Origin: an uncultured Clostridia bacterium
GTDB taxonomy: Bacteria > Bacillota > Clostridia > Peptostreptococcales > Anaerovoracaceae
Length of the DNA: 64,000 bases
Direction: 5' to 3'
NCBI GenBank assembly: GCA_938045615.1
Contig: CALIBC010000226.1
Location: forward strand, 55,438-119,437
Shown here one piece after another: positions 25,278 to 34,297 of this stretch (the stretch's first letter is position 1; every line of letters starts with the position of its first letter). The notes beneath the pieces were generated by a model that had not been told where the DNA came from, ran no database searches, and saw only the letters and a program-made list of their open reading frames with translations. Position numbers and translations under genes: made by a program.

Positions 25278-26918
25278 ATGGCAAAAGATTTATTTTATGG
25301 AGAAGACGCTAGAAGAAAACTGCAGGCGGGTGTAGATAAGCTTGCGGATACGGTAAAGATAACGCTGGGACCCAAGGGCAGAAATGTTCTTATCGAAAAA
25401 TCTTTCGGATCACCGCTGATAACCAACGACGGTGTTACAATTGCGAGAGAAATCGAGCTGGAGGATTCCGTTGAAAACATGGGCGCGCAGCTTGTCAAGG
25501 AAGTTGCTACCAAGACAAACGATGTTGCAGGAGACGGAACGACCACGGCGACCCTTCTTGCGCAGGCGATTATAAGGGAAGGCTTTAAAAATTTGGCGGC
25601 AGGCGCAAATCCGATGATATTGAAACGCGGAATCAGTGGCGCGGTCGACGTTGCCGTTGAAGAAATAAGAAAGAATTCCAAACCGGTCGAGACCAAAGAG
25701 AGCATTTCTCAGGTTGCCGCAGTTTCAGCCGCCGACGACACGATAGGTGAGTTGATTGCTGAAGCGATGGAGAAAGTTGGCAAGGACGGAGTCATCACGG
25801 TTGAAGAGTCCAAATCACTGGGAACCACGCTTGATGTAGTAGAGGGAATGCAGTTTGACAGAGGATATCTGTCGCCGTATATGGTAAGCGATGCCGATAA
25901 GATGGAGGCGGTTTTGGAGAATCCGTACATACTTCTTACGGACAAGAAGATAAATAACATTCAGGATCTTCTTCCGCTCCTTGAGCAGATCGTAAAACAG
26001 GGAAGAAAACTTCTTATTGTTGCAGAAGATGTTGAGGGTGAAGCGCTTGCGACACTGGTTGTGAACAAACTGCGCGGAACTATAGATGCAGTGGCTGTCA
26101 AGTCTCCGGGATTCGGCGACAGGAGAAAAGCCATGATGGAGGATATCGCAGCCCTTACAGGCGGTACGGTTATAAGCGAAGAAGTAGGATACGATCTGAA
26201 AGAAGCTACTATAGATCTGCTTGGACAGGCGGGAACGGTGAAAGTTGACAAGGATAATACCACCATCGTAAACGGTTCGGGAGAAAAATCCGATATCGAA
26301 GCGAGGATCAACTCCATAAAGAATCAGATCGAGGAGACCGAATCGGAATTTGACAAGGAGAAACTTCAGGAAAGACTTGCAAAGCTCTCGGGCGGTGTTG
26401 CCGTTATCAAAGTGGGTGCAGCGACCGAAACAGAGCTGAAAGAGAGGAAACTCAGAATCGAGGATGCGCTCAATGCGACCAAAGCCGCAGTTGAAGAGGG
26501 TATCGTTTCAGGCGGTGGAGTTTCCCTTTGCGGAGCGATCCCTGCGGTTGAAAAGTATGTAAATACTCTTGAAGGTGATGAAAAAACGGGCGCAGCGATC
26601 ATCGTGAGAGCTTTGGAAGAACCGGTAAGGCAGATCGCCGAAAATGCGGGTCACGAAGGAAGCGTTGTGGTTTCCGAGGTCAAAAAGCAGAAAGCCGGAT
26701 ACGGTTTCGATGTTAAATCAGAGAAGTATGTGGATATGATAGCCGAGGGTATCGTTGACCCTGCAAAGGTTACAAGATCTGCAATTCAGAATGCGGCATC
26801 TGCGTCGGCTATGCTCCTGACCACGGAAGTCGGAATCGTGGACATCAAGGAGGAAAACCCATCCATGCCTGCAGCAATGCCGGGCGGCGGAATGGGAGGC
26901 ATGGGCGGAATGATGTAA
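25278..26918 (+). CDS. groEL: Chaperonin GroEL
   Basis: GroEL is the 60-kDa ring chaperonin. The 546-residue product has the usual ATP-site motif AGDGTTTATLLAQ near residue 86, the AAVEEGIVSGGG signature near residue 405 and the Gly/Met-rich tail ending GGMGGMGGMM. The length is normal. It is co-transcribed with groES, 19 bases apart, and followed by a strong hairpin at 27074-27120. Confidence 0.98.
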   Translation: MAKDLFYGEDARRKLQAGVDKLADTVKITLGPKGRNVLIEKSFGSPLITNDGVTIAREIELEDSVENMGAQLVKEVATKTNDVAGDGTTTATLLAQAIIREGFKNLAAGANPMILKRGISGAVDVAVEEIRKNSKPVETKESISQVAAVSAADDTIGELIAEAMEKVGKDGVITVEESKSLGTTLDVVEGMQFDRGYLSPYMVSDADKMEAVLENPYILLTDKKINNIQDLLPLLEQIVKQGRKLLIVAEDVEGEALATLVVNKLRGTIDAVAVKSPGFGDRRKAMMEDIAALTGGTVISEEVGYDLKEATIDLLGQAGTVKVDKDNTTIVNGSGEKSDIEARINSIKNQIEETESEFDKEKLQERLAKLSGGVAVIKVGAATETELKERKLRIEDALNATKAAVEEGIVSGGGVSLCGAIPAVEKYVNTLEGDEKTGAAIIVRALEEPVRQIAENAGHEGSVVVSEVKKQKAGYGFDVKSEKYVDMIAEGIVDPAKVTRSAIQNAASASAMLLTTEVGIVDIKEENPSMPAAMPGGGMGGMGGMM

Positions 26919-27073
26919 TTCCGAACATGCATACATACCATCCCGAACATGAGTACATATCATCATGTGTCGCTGTCGGCGGAAGAACGGGTACGATGCA
27001 ATTCCGGGCGTTGCGTATATAGCATAAGCCGGGCAAAGCCTATAATATTTTAAAATATTTGATTTAGAAGATT

Positions 27074-27120
27074 GACGGCGAACCGTTTACAGAGAGAACA
27101 CCCTGAAACGGTTCGCCGTT
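27074..27120 (+). terminator. groESL terminator hairpin
   Basis: A 15-bp stem pairs 27074-27088 with 27106-27120 (ACGGCGAACCGTTT with AAACGGTTCGCCGT, closed by a wobble) around a 17-base loop, followed by TACTTTTC. The T run is short, but the stem is very stable. The region between groEL and this hairpin (26919-27073) has no recognisable gene. Confidence 0.75.
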
Positions 27121-27165
27121 TACTTTTCGGAGACATGCAGGCTGCGCATAATCGCGTAAAATAAT

Positions 27166-27475
27166 TATGGAGTTTTACCATCGGGATAATTTTTATGTGC
27201 TCGTTACTGAAGTTCTTGTAAAACGCGGACATGGGCATTAGGCTTTTCCGCAGGAGCAGCATGCAATCACCGCCGGAAACGCGCAAGGAAATTGAAGTGT
27301 GGCGGGCGTGCTGTTTGAGGGCATGTTGAAGTGGTGATGCCCGAGTTCACGCCGCCACTCAATTTCCGCAAGTGAGGCGTGCGATTGCCTGCGACGAGGA
27401 GTTGCCGGATGCCCATGTCCGCATTTTACAGGGAAGTCTGAAATCCGTTCACGTATAATGACGGGGAAAAACTCC
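27166..27475. repeat. Long imperfect palindrome (MITE-like element)
   Basis: The 310-base stretch between groEL and the DUF975 gene reads nearly the same on both strands. Arms that pair: 27169-27176 with 27467-27475 (GGAGTTTT / AAAAACTCC), 27217-27238 with 27409-27430 (22 bp, one mismatch), 27287-27295 with 27359-27367 (9 bp) and 27319-27324 with 27337-27342. Gaps between arms contain small indels. No transposase is present. It could be a miniature inverted-repeat element, a degenerate palindromic repeat or a large structured RNA. Confidence 0.7.
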
Positions 27476-27518
27476 GCAAAGACTTGACACCGACATGTGG
27501 GTTGCGGGCATGTTGAAA

Positions 27519-27547
27519 TTGAAAATCGGTTAAAAATGTATTAGAAT
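27519..27547 (+). promoter_or_regulatory. Promoter of the DUF975 gene
   Basis: TTGAAA (27519-27524) and TAGAAT (27542-27547) are 17 bases apart. The -10 box overlaps an upstream in-frame ATG at 27546, which argues that translation starts at the later ATG at 27591. Confidence 0.7.
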
Positions 27548-27590
27548 GGTATGCACAGGACAGAAATCGAAAATCAGTATGGAGATTTGT

Positions 27591-28547
27591 ATGGACAAGA
27601 TAATTTTAGACAGGCAAATGCATCTTTACCGTGCGGAGGCGCGGGATATGTTGCGGGGAAACTGGACGCGCGTGTATGTGGGAATAGCGCTCGCGGCATT
27701 GTTTTCAGGAATGATGGTACTTTTTTTCACGGACTGCGTGCCGTTTGGAAAAGTGAGCCGTATAGGATCTTTGGGTATTGCCGAGAGAAACGGATATGGA
27801 AATTTTATGGATCTTGTGATGTTCAGGATCAACGGTAATTCGACCATACCTTCGGCAGAAAGACCGTTTTCGACAATTGCAATGTTTTACAGCATTTTTA
27901 TATCCGATGTTTTCCTGTTTGGGGTTGCATCGTTTATGTTGAATTTTACAAGGAAAAAAGATATAAACCCGGCATATGTTTTCAGCGGATTCGAATATTA
28001 CTTCAAGTGTTTTTTGCTTGCGTTGCTTCAGGGGATTCTCATCGCATTGTGGACATTGCTGCTTGTAATACCGGGGATTGTGAAATCAATGGCATACAGT
28101 CAGTCGTACTATATACTCGCTGAAAATCCGGAAAAGGGAGTTTTACAGTGCATTACCGAAAGCAGAATCAGAATGTACGGAAATAAATGGGAGTACTTTC
28201 TGTTAAACATAAGTTTTCTGGGATGGAACATACTGGCGAGCATTCCGATGTCCATAGGATTTTTCTATTTTGATCCAAGACCGGGAACCGTAAATGAATT
28301 TTTAGTGGTTTTGATTGCATCGCTGCCTGTGTATGTTGCTATGACGTATTCGCAGACCGCAAAGACGGTATTTTACAATCTGCTTACAGGATACACCAAG
28401 CAGGGCTATACTGAAATGCCAAAGAGCGCGACGGAGCCACAAGAGACCCCGCAGGAGGAAAAGAGCGCACCGGGATCGCAAGAAACTGAGCAGGAGGAAA
28501 AGAGCGCACCTAAAGATGAAAATGGTGATCCGGGGACTGGAATTTAG
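27591..28547 (+). CDS. DUF975 family integral membrane protein
   Basis: The protein begins MDKIILDRQMHLYRAEARDML and has the DUF975 opening block EARDMLRGNW. About six hydrophobic segments follow, and then the block PGIVKSMAYSQSYYILAENP typical of the family. The function of DUF975 is unknown. I start at 27591 (318 residues) because the ATG at 27546 lies inside the promoter. The last 40 residues are a soluble acidic tail with a repeated motif, QE-x-EKSAP, seen twice. Confidence 0.82.
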   Translation: MDKIILDRQMHLYRAEARDMLRGNWTRVYVGIALAALFSGMMVLFFTDCVPFGKVSRIGSLGIAERNGYGNFMDLVMFRINGNSTIPSAERPFSTIAMFYSIFISDVFLFGVASFMLNFTRKKDINPAYVFSGFEYYFKCFLLALLQGILIALWTLLLVIPGIVKSMAYSQSYYILAENPEKGVLQCITESRIRMYGNKWEYFLLNISFLGWNILASIPMSIGFFYFDPRPGTVNEFLVVLIASLPVYVAMTYSQTAKTVFYNLLTGYTKQGYTEMPKSATEPQETPQEEKSAPGSQETEQEEKSAPKDENGDPGTGI

Positions 28548-28560
28548 CGGAGTTTAGGTA

Positions 28561-28566
28561 TATAAT
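28561..28566 (+). promoter_or_regulatory. Possible -10 box for the cytidylate kinase-like gene
   Basis: A TATAAT lies just after the DUF975 stop, with CTGGAA as a poor -35 18 bases upstream. The leader that follows holds a degenerate 20-base direct repeat (GTTCGTAACCGGAGTT and GCTTGTAACCTGAGTT, around 28639 and 28664) ending in TTTTT. That could be a weak terminator of the upstream gene. Confidence 0.4.
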
Positions 28567-28704
28567 GATCGGAAGAAGAAACGTGCCCGACCGATTGAGG
28601 AAGGTGCATGCACATGCTACGGCTCTTTTGTGAATCGGGTTCGTAACCGGAGTTATTCAGGGGCTTGTAACCTGAGTTTTTAGGGATGCAGAGAGGAGGA
28701 GGTT

Positions 28705-29319
28705 ATGAAGTCATTGGTAACGGTCAGCAGGGAATACGGCAGCGGCGGAAGAATCATAGGAGCCAAGATCGCCGAGAGATTGGGAGTTCCGATCTATGAC
28801 AAGGAACTCATAGATTTGGCTGCGGAAAAGAGCGGTCTGTCGAGGGAGATTGTAGAATCGGCGGAGATTAAGGCAAAGAGCGGTTTTACGTACTCGCTTT
28901 CTTCGGCAATCAACCTTGGGCCGGGGATCGCATACGAGAACTATTCGATCAATGAAACGCTTTTCAACACCCAGTTTGAGGTGGTGGAGCAAATCGGGAA
29001 ACTTGGAGAGGGGGTTATAGTCGGAAGATGCGCGGACTATATACTTAAGGACATACCGAATGTCACCAACATATTCGTATACGGGGAGTTGGACGACAGA
29101 ATAAAGCGATGTGTCGAGCTCTACGGGGATGATCCTGCGGGTGTCGAAAAGAAGATAGCCACCTATGACAAAGCGCGCGCAAATTACTACAGCTATCACA
29201 CATGCCAAAAGTGGGGGGATTACAGAAACTATAACCTCATGATAGACAGCAGCTACATGGGTGAAGACGAAATTGCGGATCTGGTAGTACAGTTCGTAAA
29301 GACAAGGAGAATAAAATGA
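28705..29319 (+). CDS. Cytidylate kinase-like family protein
   Basis: The 204-residue cytosolic protein starts VTVSREYGSGGRIIGAKIAERL, the glycine-rich P-loop variant of the cytidylate kinase-like family (PF13189), followed by YDKELIDLAAEKSGLS and GRCADYIL. True CMP kinases (Cmk) have a GPAGAGKST P-loop, which this lacks, so the substrate is uncertain. The length fits the family. GAGGAGG lies before the ATG. The last codons overlap the next gene's start by four bases. Confidence 0.83.
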   Translation: MKSLVTVSREYGSGGRIIGAKIAERLGVPIYDKELIDLAAEKSGLSREIVESAEIKAKSGFTYSLSSAINLGPGIAYENYSINETLFNTQFEVVEQIGKLGEGVIVGRCADYILKDIPNVTNIFVYGELDDRIKRCVELYGDDPAGVEKKIATYDKARANYYSYHTCQKWGDYRNYNLMIDSSYMGEDEIADLVVQFVKTRRIK

Positions 29320-29528
29320 GTAGAATGTGCAAAAACAAGGCGGATAACGGAAGAAAAAAATGTTCAAAGGCCAAAAAGGTCGCTTTCTCTGTTCTGGGCA
29401 TAGGTCTGGTTACGGGAGCGGCGGTTGTTTTGGGACTGAATCAAGTTATGAAAAAGATATTCGTAAATGAAGACTGGCCGGATGAGGAATGGTCTGGGGA
29501 TGACTGGGCCGAGGAGGAACTTGAATAG
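29316..29528 (+). CDS. Small single-pass membrane protein with acidic tail
   Basis: I do not recognise this 70-residue protein. It has a Lys/Cys-rich start (about residues 1-22), one hydrophobic segment (VAFSVLGIGLVTGAAVVLGL, about 23-42) and a strongly acidic, Trp-rich end (DWPDEEWSGDDWAEEELE). It starts inside the stop of the kinase-like gene (ATGA) and ends 3 bases before the transporter, so it is likely translated with both. Confidence 0.7.
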   Translation: MSRMCKNKADNGRKKCSKAKKVAFSVLGIGLVTGAAVVLGLNQVMKKIFVNEDWPDEEWSGDDWAEEELE

Positions 29529-29531
29529 AGT

Positions 29532-30662
29532 ATGAGTTTTCTCAGAGAAAAAGGTTTGGGCCTTGTGCTTTGTCTTGTGATTACGATGCCTGCATGGTTT
29601 CTGGGACAACGTTTTCCGATCGTGGGCGGACCGATATTCGGTATACTGCTGGGCATGTTTTTGTGCCTTACGATAAAAGATAAAAGCGTGTTTGCGCAAG
29701 GTATAAGCTTTACATCCAAGAAGATTCTACAGAGCGCCGTGGTGCTTTTGGGGTTCGGTCTTAATTTGCGTGCGATCGCAAAGACGGGATTGCAGTCGCT
29801 TCCGATCATAATCTCTACTATCACCATATCTTTGCTGGTTGCGTGGATACTGCATAGAGCGATGAAGGTGGACAAGGACATATCCACACTCATCGGGGTC
29901 GGCTCGTCGATTTGCGGCGGTTCTGCGGTTGCTGCGACGGCAGGAGTCATAAAAGCCGGAGATGAGGATATTTCGGGAGCCATATCGGTAATTTTCTTTT
30001 TTAACGTAATTGCGGCTCTTATATTCCCGCAGCTTGGCCATCTGGTTGGATTCAGCACAGCCTCGGGAGATGCTTTCGGTATTTTTTCGGGAACCGCAGT
30101 GAACGATACCTCATCGGTTACTGCTGCCGCGGCAACGTGGGATGCGATGTGGAATTTGGGAAATGCTACTTTGGATAAAGCTGTCACGGTAAAGTTGACA
30201 AGGACTCTTGCTATAATACCGATAACCCTTGCGATTGCGTATATGAGAAGCAGGGGAAGCGATGAGTATGCAGAGAGCCGGGGAGAGTTTGAGAACAAAG
30301 CCGCAAAGCGTCGGATTGAGTCGAAAAACAGACACGCAGAGAGTTGGGTCGAGTCGAAAAATAACCCTGCAAAGCGCCGGGTTTCCGTGAAAAAGATCTT
30401 CCCAACGTTCATTTTGTATTTCGTTTTGGCATCGATTATAACCACTGTTGCGGGCGGACTTGGGGCTTCGGAAGAAATTTTTGCCCCGCTCAAGACTCTC
30501 AGCAAATTCTGCATAGTGATGGCGATGGCGGCGGTCGGACTGAACACGAACATTATCGACTTGGTGAAAAACAGCGGAAAACCTATTTTCATGGGTCTTT
30601 GTTGCTGGGTCGCCATAACCTGCGTCAGTATTTTGATGCAGAAAGTTATGGGGATCTGGTGA
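29532..30662 (+). CDS. YeiH/UPF0324 family putative sulfate exporter
   Basis: The 376-residue protein has about ten hydrophobic segments and the family blocks VGGPIFGILLGM, QSAVVLLGFGLNLRAIAKTG and GVGSSICGGSAVAA, then FSGTAVNDTSSVTAAA. Relatives (PF03601, YeiH) are predicted sulfate exporters; the function is not certain. A charged cytosolic insert at about residues 237-290 is made of two 22-residue tandem repeats (66-bp DNA repeat, copies at 30271-30336 and 30337-30402). The rest of the family lacks such an insert as far as I know. Confidence 0.85.
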   Translation: MSFLREKGLGLVLCLVITMPAWFLGQRFPIVGGPIFGILLGMFLCLTIKDKSVFAQGISFTSKKILQSAVVLLGFGLNLRAIAKTGLQSLPIIISTITISLLVAWILHRAMKVDKDISTLIGVGSSICGGSAVAATAGVIKAGDEDISGAISVIFFFNVIAALIFPQLGHLVGFSTASGDAFGIFSGTAVNDTSSVTAAAATWDAMWNLGNATLDKAVTVKLTRTLAIIPITLAIAYMRSRGSDEYAESRGEFENKAAKRRIESKNRHAESWVESKNNPAKRRVSVKKIFPTFILYFVLASIITTVAGGLGASEEIFAPLKTLSKFCIVMAMAAVGLNTNIIDLVKNSGKPIFMGLCCWVAITCVSILMQKVMGIW

Positions 30663-30816
30663 TTTACATGCATCGTGATTCCGGGATCTGGCGGCGGCAT
30701 GAGGCTATAGGAAAAGTTGCCGTAGAATAGATATCCGGTGAGCACAGTGTAACCGGTTCAGTGCATATCCTTTACAGGCAAATTACCATAAAAATCCAAT
30801 CCAAAGTCCCCTAGGT

Positions 30817-30850
30817 AAAAGTTCATTGAAATTTCAACGGACTTTTTTCT
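30817..30850 (+). terminator. Terminator after the YeiH-type gene
   Basis: AAAGTTCATTGAAA pairs with TTTCAACGGACTTT as two arms of about 13 bp with one mismatch and one wobble, and is followed by TTTTTTCTTT. It is a good intrinsic terminator, 155 bases past the transporter stop. Confidence 0.7.
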
Positions 30851-30963
30851 TTGCTCGGATTTTGAAAAAACGCACAAGGGCAAACCTCTGTAACTCGCAT
30901 GACAAAAGGCTTAGAGAAGTTGCAATGTACATCAAAAAAAACAAAAATAATGCAATTTCCCTG

Positions 30964-30992
30964 TTGACGGAGGGCTTTTTCTGATGTTAATA
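30964..30992 (+). promoter_or_regulatory. Candidate pflB promoter
   Basis: TTGACG (30964-30969) and TTAATA (30987-30992) are 17 bases apart. The -10 is weak. It gives pflB a leader of about 180 bases, which includes the TGCCGGC inverted repeat near 31108-31139. Confidence 0.4.
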
Positions 30993-31174
30993 TCCATGTA
31001 TACAAGATACAAATTTATGCGATTCGCCACATCTTTCCGCACGTCTTTTTTGAACCGTGAGAAGTCTTGGTGGGCGCATATCACAAGTAGGATACACATT
31101 ATAAAATGCCGGCGGTGTGGCGCAGGCAGTGTGCCGGCAATGTATTGTAAAATGATTTATTTGGAGGGATTGAA

Positions 31175-33406
31175 ATGAAAAAAGCTTGGGAAGGTTTTAA
31201 AGAAGGACTTTGGCAGGAAACGATTTATGTGGATGATTTTATCAACTTGAATTATCATCAGTATAATGGAGAGAGTGACTTTCTTGCAGGTCCTACGGAA
31301 AGGACGACCGAATGCAACGAAAAGGTCAAGGATCTGCTCGTGCAGGAGAGAAAGAACGGCGGGACGCTCAAGGTCGATGCGAGCAAGATTATGCGTATCA
31401 ACACTTACAAGCCGGGATATATCATCAAAGGTAAAGATATAATCGTGGGACTGCAGACGGACGAACCTTTGAAACGCGGGATTTGCCCGTTCGGCGGAAT
31501 CAAGATGGTGCGCTCGGAAGTTGCGGAATACAACGAGAAACTTCCGGAAAATATCGAGTATCTCTTCAAATACATGACCTCTCACAATGACGGGGTATTT
31601 AAGGCGTATTCGCCGGAGATGAGAAAGGCGAGACACCTCGGATTCATTACGGGACTTCCCGATGCGTACGGCAGAGGAAGAATCATAGGAGATTACAGAA
31701 GAGCCGCCCTCTATGGCATAGATTATCTGATCGAGGAGAAACAGAAAGATCATGATGAAATCACTTCGAGAGAAGAGATGACGGAAGAAAACGTCAGACT
31801 TGCCGAGGAGGTTTGGAACCAGATCGCCGCGCTTAAGGAAATCAAGGAAATGGCGAAAGGGTACGGATTTGATATCTCCGAACCTGCAACCGACGTTAAG
31901 GAAGCGATCCAGTGGACTTACTTTGCGTACCTTGCGGGCATAAAGGAAGAAAACGGCGCGGCCATGTCGCTTGGCAGAACCGCGACATTCCTCGATGTCT
32001 ATGCGGAAAGGGATCTGGAATCGGGCAAATATACGGAAGAAGAGATACAGGAATTTGTAGATGACTTTATCCTGAAACTGAGGGTGGCAAGACATCTGAG
32101 AACGACCGAATACAACGAACTGTTCGGAGGAGATCCGATGTGGATCACCGAGGGTCTTGGCGGAATCGGAGCTGACGGAAGACACAGGGTGACCAAGATG
32201 ACATACCGTTATCTCAACACGCTTTACAACCTCGGACCTGCGCCGGAACCTAACCTGACCGTACTTTGGTCCGAGAAACTTCCTGACCCGTTCAAGAGAT
32301 TCTGCGCACAGGTTTCCATAGATACGGATTCCATCCAGTATGAGAACGACGACAAGATGAGACCTAATTACGGGGACGACTATTCCATAGCCTGCTGTGT
32401 GTCGGCTATCCAGATGGGCGAGCAGATGCAGTTCTTTGGAGCGCGTTGCAACTTGGCAAAGTGCCTGCTTCTTGCGATCAACGGCGGTATAGATGAAAGA
32501 ACCGGCGAGCATCTGGGTCCGCAGATGGAACCTATGGGCGACGGACCGTTGGACTTCGACGAGGTTTGGAGAAGATACAACATTTATCTGGAATGGCTGA
32601 TGGGCGTCTATGCGCGCATCATGAATATAATCCACTTCATGCACGATAAGTATGATTATGAGAGATCGCAGATGGCGTTCCTCGACTCGGAGGTGAAGAG
32701 ACTGATGGCGTTCGGCGTTGCGGGATTCTCCGTTGCGGCGGATTCATTGTCCGCCATCAAATACGCCAAGGTTACTCCTATACGCGACGAAAACGGAATA
32801 ATCGTGGATTACAAGACTGAGGGCGACTTCCCTAAGTATGGCAACGACGATGACAGAGTCGATGACATTGCGGTTGCCATTTCGGAAAAGTCCATAAATG
32901 AACTCAGAAAGCACAAGGCGTACAGAGATGCGGTCACAACGCTGTCCGTTCTGACGATCACATCAAACGTGATGTACGGCAAAAAAACAGGTAACACGCC
33001 GGACGGAAGAAGAGCGATGACGCCTTTTGCACCGGGAGCAAACCCTATGCATCAGAGAGATACGCACGGTGCGGTTGCTTCCCTCAACTCGGTCGCAAAG
33101 ATAGACTGGGAAACTTGTCAGGACGGAATCTCAAACACGTTCAGCATAGTGCCTGATTCTCTCGGAAAGGATCATGAGCAGAGAGTCGACAACCTCGTCA
33201 CACTGCTCGGAGGATACTTCGGTCAGGGCGCGCATCACTTGAATGTAAATGTTTTGAACAGGGACACGCTCATTGATGCTTATCATAATCCGGACAAGTA
33301 TCCGAGCCTCACGATCCGCGTATCGGGATATGCGGTAAGGTTCAATGCCCTGTCGAAGGCTCACCAGAAAGAGGTTATCGAGAGAACCTTCCATCAGGCG
33401 ATTTAG
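31175..33406 (+). CDS. pflB: Formate C-acetyltransferase (pyruvate formate-lyase)
   Basis: PflB converts pyruvate + CoA to acetyl-CoA + formate anaerobically by a glycyl-radical mechanism. The 743-residue product has the adjacent catalytic cysteines C407-C408 in SIACCVSAIQ and the radical Gly (G718) in RVSGYAVRF near the C-terminus. The length is the usual one for PflB. GGAGGG precedes the ATG at 31175. It is followed 12 bases later by its activase gene. Confidence 0.97.
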   Translation: MKKAWEGFKEGLWQETIYVDDFINLNYHQYNGESDFLAGPTERTTECNEKVKDLLVQERKNGGTLKVDASKIMRINTYKPGYIIKGKDIIVGLQTDEPLKRGICPFGGIKMVRSEVAEYNEKLPENIEYLFKYMTSHNDGVFKAYSPEMRKARHLGFITGLPDAYGRGRIIGDYRRAALYGIDYLIEEKQKDHDEITSREEMTEENVRLAEEVWNQIAALKEIKEMAKGYGFDISEPATDVKEAIQWTYFAYLAGIKEENGAAMSLGRTATFLDVYAERDLESGKYTEEEIQEFVDDFILKLRVARHLRTTEYNELFGGDPMWITEGLGGIGADGRHRVTKMTYRYLNTLYNLGPAPEPNLTVLWSEKLPDPFKRFCAQVSIDTDSIQYENDDKMRPNYGDDYSIACCVSAIQMGEQMQFFGARCNLAKCLLLAINGGIDERTGEHLGPQMEPMGDGPLDFDEVWRRYNIYLEWLMGVYARIMNIIHFMHDKYDYERSQMAFLDSEVKRLMAFGVAGFSVAADSLSAIKYAKVTPIRDENGIIVDYKTEGDFPKYGNDDDRVDDIAVAISEKSINELRKHKAYRDAVTTLSVLTITSNVMYGKKTGNTPDGRRAMTPFAPGANPMHQRDTHGAVASLNSVAKIDWETCQDGISNTFSIVPDSLGKDHEQRVDNLVTLLGGYFGQGAHHLNVNVLNRDTLIDAYHNPDKYPSLTIRVSGYAVRFNALSKAHQKEVIERTFHQAI

Positions 33407-33418
33407 GAGAAAGCGGCT

Positions 33419-34129
33419 ATGGCGACAGGGAGATTGCATTCTGTCGAAACTTTCGGTGCTTTGGACGGCCCGGGAATAAGGACGGTGTTTTTTATGCAGG
33501 GCTGCCCGGCAAGGTGCATGTACTGCCATAATCCCGATACATGGGAAGAAGAGGCGGGAGAGCAGGTTACGGTCGGCGAGGTGATCAGCAGAGCGCGCAG
33601 GGGCAGACCGTACTACGGAGAAAATGGAGGAGTTACATTCTCCGGCGGCGAACCGCTTCTGCAGGCTGATTTTCTCATAGAAGCCATGGACGCCCTCAGA
33701 AAAGACGGGATAAACTCGGCGATAGACACCAGCGGCACGTATTTTGACGAGAAATCGGAAGAAGTGATTTCTCATTGCGATATGGTGCTTCTGGATATAA
33801 AGCACATAGACCCGAGCAGATTTAAGGAACTTACGGGCAGAGAGCAGGGGACGCTTTCCCTGCTCATAGATGCCGTGAACCGTCAGGAAAAACCGGTCTG
33901 GATAAGGCAGGTTATAGTTCCGGGGTTCAACGACGATGAAGAGTATATAAGAGAACTCAACAAATTTCTGAAGCGTATAAAGTACATCAGGAAGATAGAA
34001 TTGCTGGGATATCACAATATGGCAGAACCCAAGTACGATAAACTGGGAATCAAATATCGTCTTAAAGGAGTCAAGCCGATGGATTCGGACTCTCTTAAAA
34101 AACTCAGTGATTTGACGGAAATTGAATAA
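33419..34129 (+). CDS. pflA: Pyruvate formate-lyase activating enzyme
   Basis: PflA is a radical-SAM enzyme that makes the glycyl radical of PflB. The 236-residue product has the C29-x3-C33-x2-C36 iron-sulfur motif (GCPARCMYCHNPDTW), VTFSGGEPLLQ and the IDTSGT block. The length fits the single-cluster activases. It starts 12 bases after pflB with GGAGAAAG upstream, so the two form an operon closed by a terminator at 34264-34297. Confidence 0.97.
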   Translation: MATGRLHSVETFGALDGPGIRTVFFMQGCPARCMYCHNPDTWEEEAGEQVTVGEVISRARRGRPYYGENGGVTFSGGEPLLQADFLIEAMDALRKDGINSAIDTSGTYFDEKSEEVISHCDMVLLDIKHIDPSRFKELTGREQGTLSLLIDAVNRQEKPVWIRQVIVPGFNDDEEYIRELNKFLKRIKYIRKIELLGYHNMAEPKYDKLGIKYRLKGVKPMDSDSLKKLSDLTEIE

Positions 34130-34153
34130 GGCAAAATCGAATTTTAAGAAACG

Positions 34154-34264
34154 GGCGTTTGCAGCGTGCGAAATGTCCAACGCAGGGGTTGGCGTTCGTG
34201 GCGTGCGATGTGTATATCGTAGGGATTGATGTTTATAGCGTGTGGAACACGCATTGATTGAATC
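34154..34264 (+). repeat. Three degenerate 37-base tandem repeats
   Basis: Units begin at 34154, 34191 and 34228. The shared core is GTTTGCAGCGTGCG / GTTCGTGGCGTGCG / GTTTATAGCGTGTG, each exactly 37 bases from the next. A further similar core (GTTTTTGCGTGCAGTTCACG) lies at about 34292, out of step by 23 bases. No gene is present. It is in the pflA-terminator gap. Function unknown. Confidence 0.6.
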
Positions 34265-34297
34265 GGCATTTGCGTTTGAGAGCAGGTGCCGGTTTTT
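34264..34297 (+). terminator. pflBA terminator
   Basis: A 10-bp stem (34264-34273 with 34282-34291, CGGCATTTGC / GCAGGTGCCG with two wobbles) around an 8-base loop is followed by GTTTTT. It closes the pflBA operon. Confidence 0.7.

Larger units (their letters stand above)
30663..31174 (+). other. Gene-free region upstream of pflB
   Basis: This 512-base region has the upstream gene's terminator (30817-30850), a candidate pflB promoter (30964-30992) and an inverted repeat TGCCGGC / GCCGGCA (about 31108-31139) shortly before the pflB start. A 64-codon frame overlapping the end (30984-31178) has no sign of being real. I see no tRNA or known riboswitch. Confidence 0.55.

Noticed and set aside
29441..30745. 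Minus-strand open frame of 434 codons over the YeiH-type gene
   Set aside because: Mirror of a membrane protein gene, giving repeated hydrophobic patches; no ribosome site and no plausible family.
30984..31178. 64-codon plus-strand frame before pflB
   Set aside because: No ribosome site or family; it runs into pflB and looks like chance.
31157..32644. Minus-strand open frame of 495 codons inside pflB
   Set aside because: It mirrors pflB codon structure on the opposite strand; the product has no domain pattern, and pflB itself is beyond doubt.
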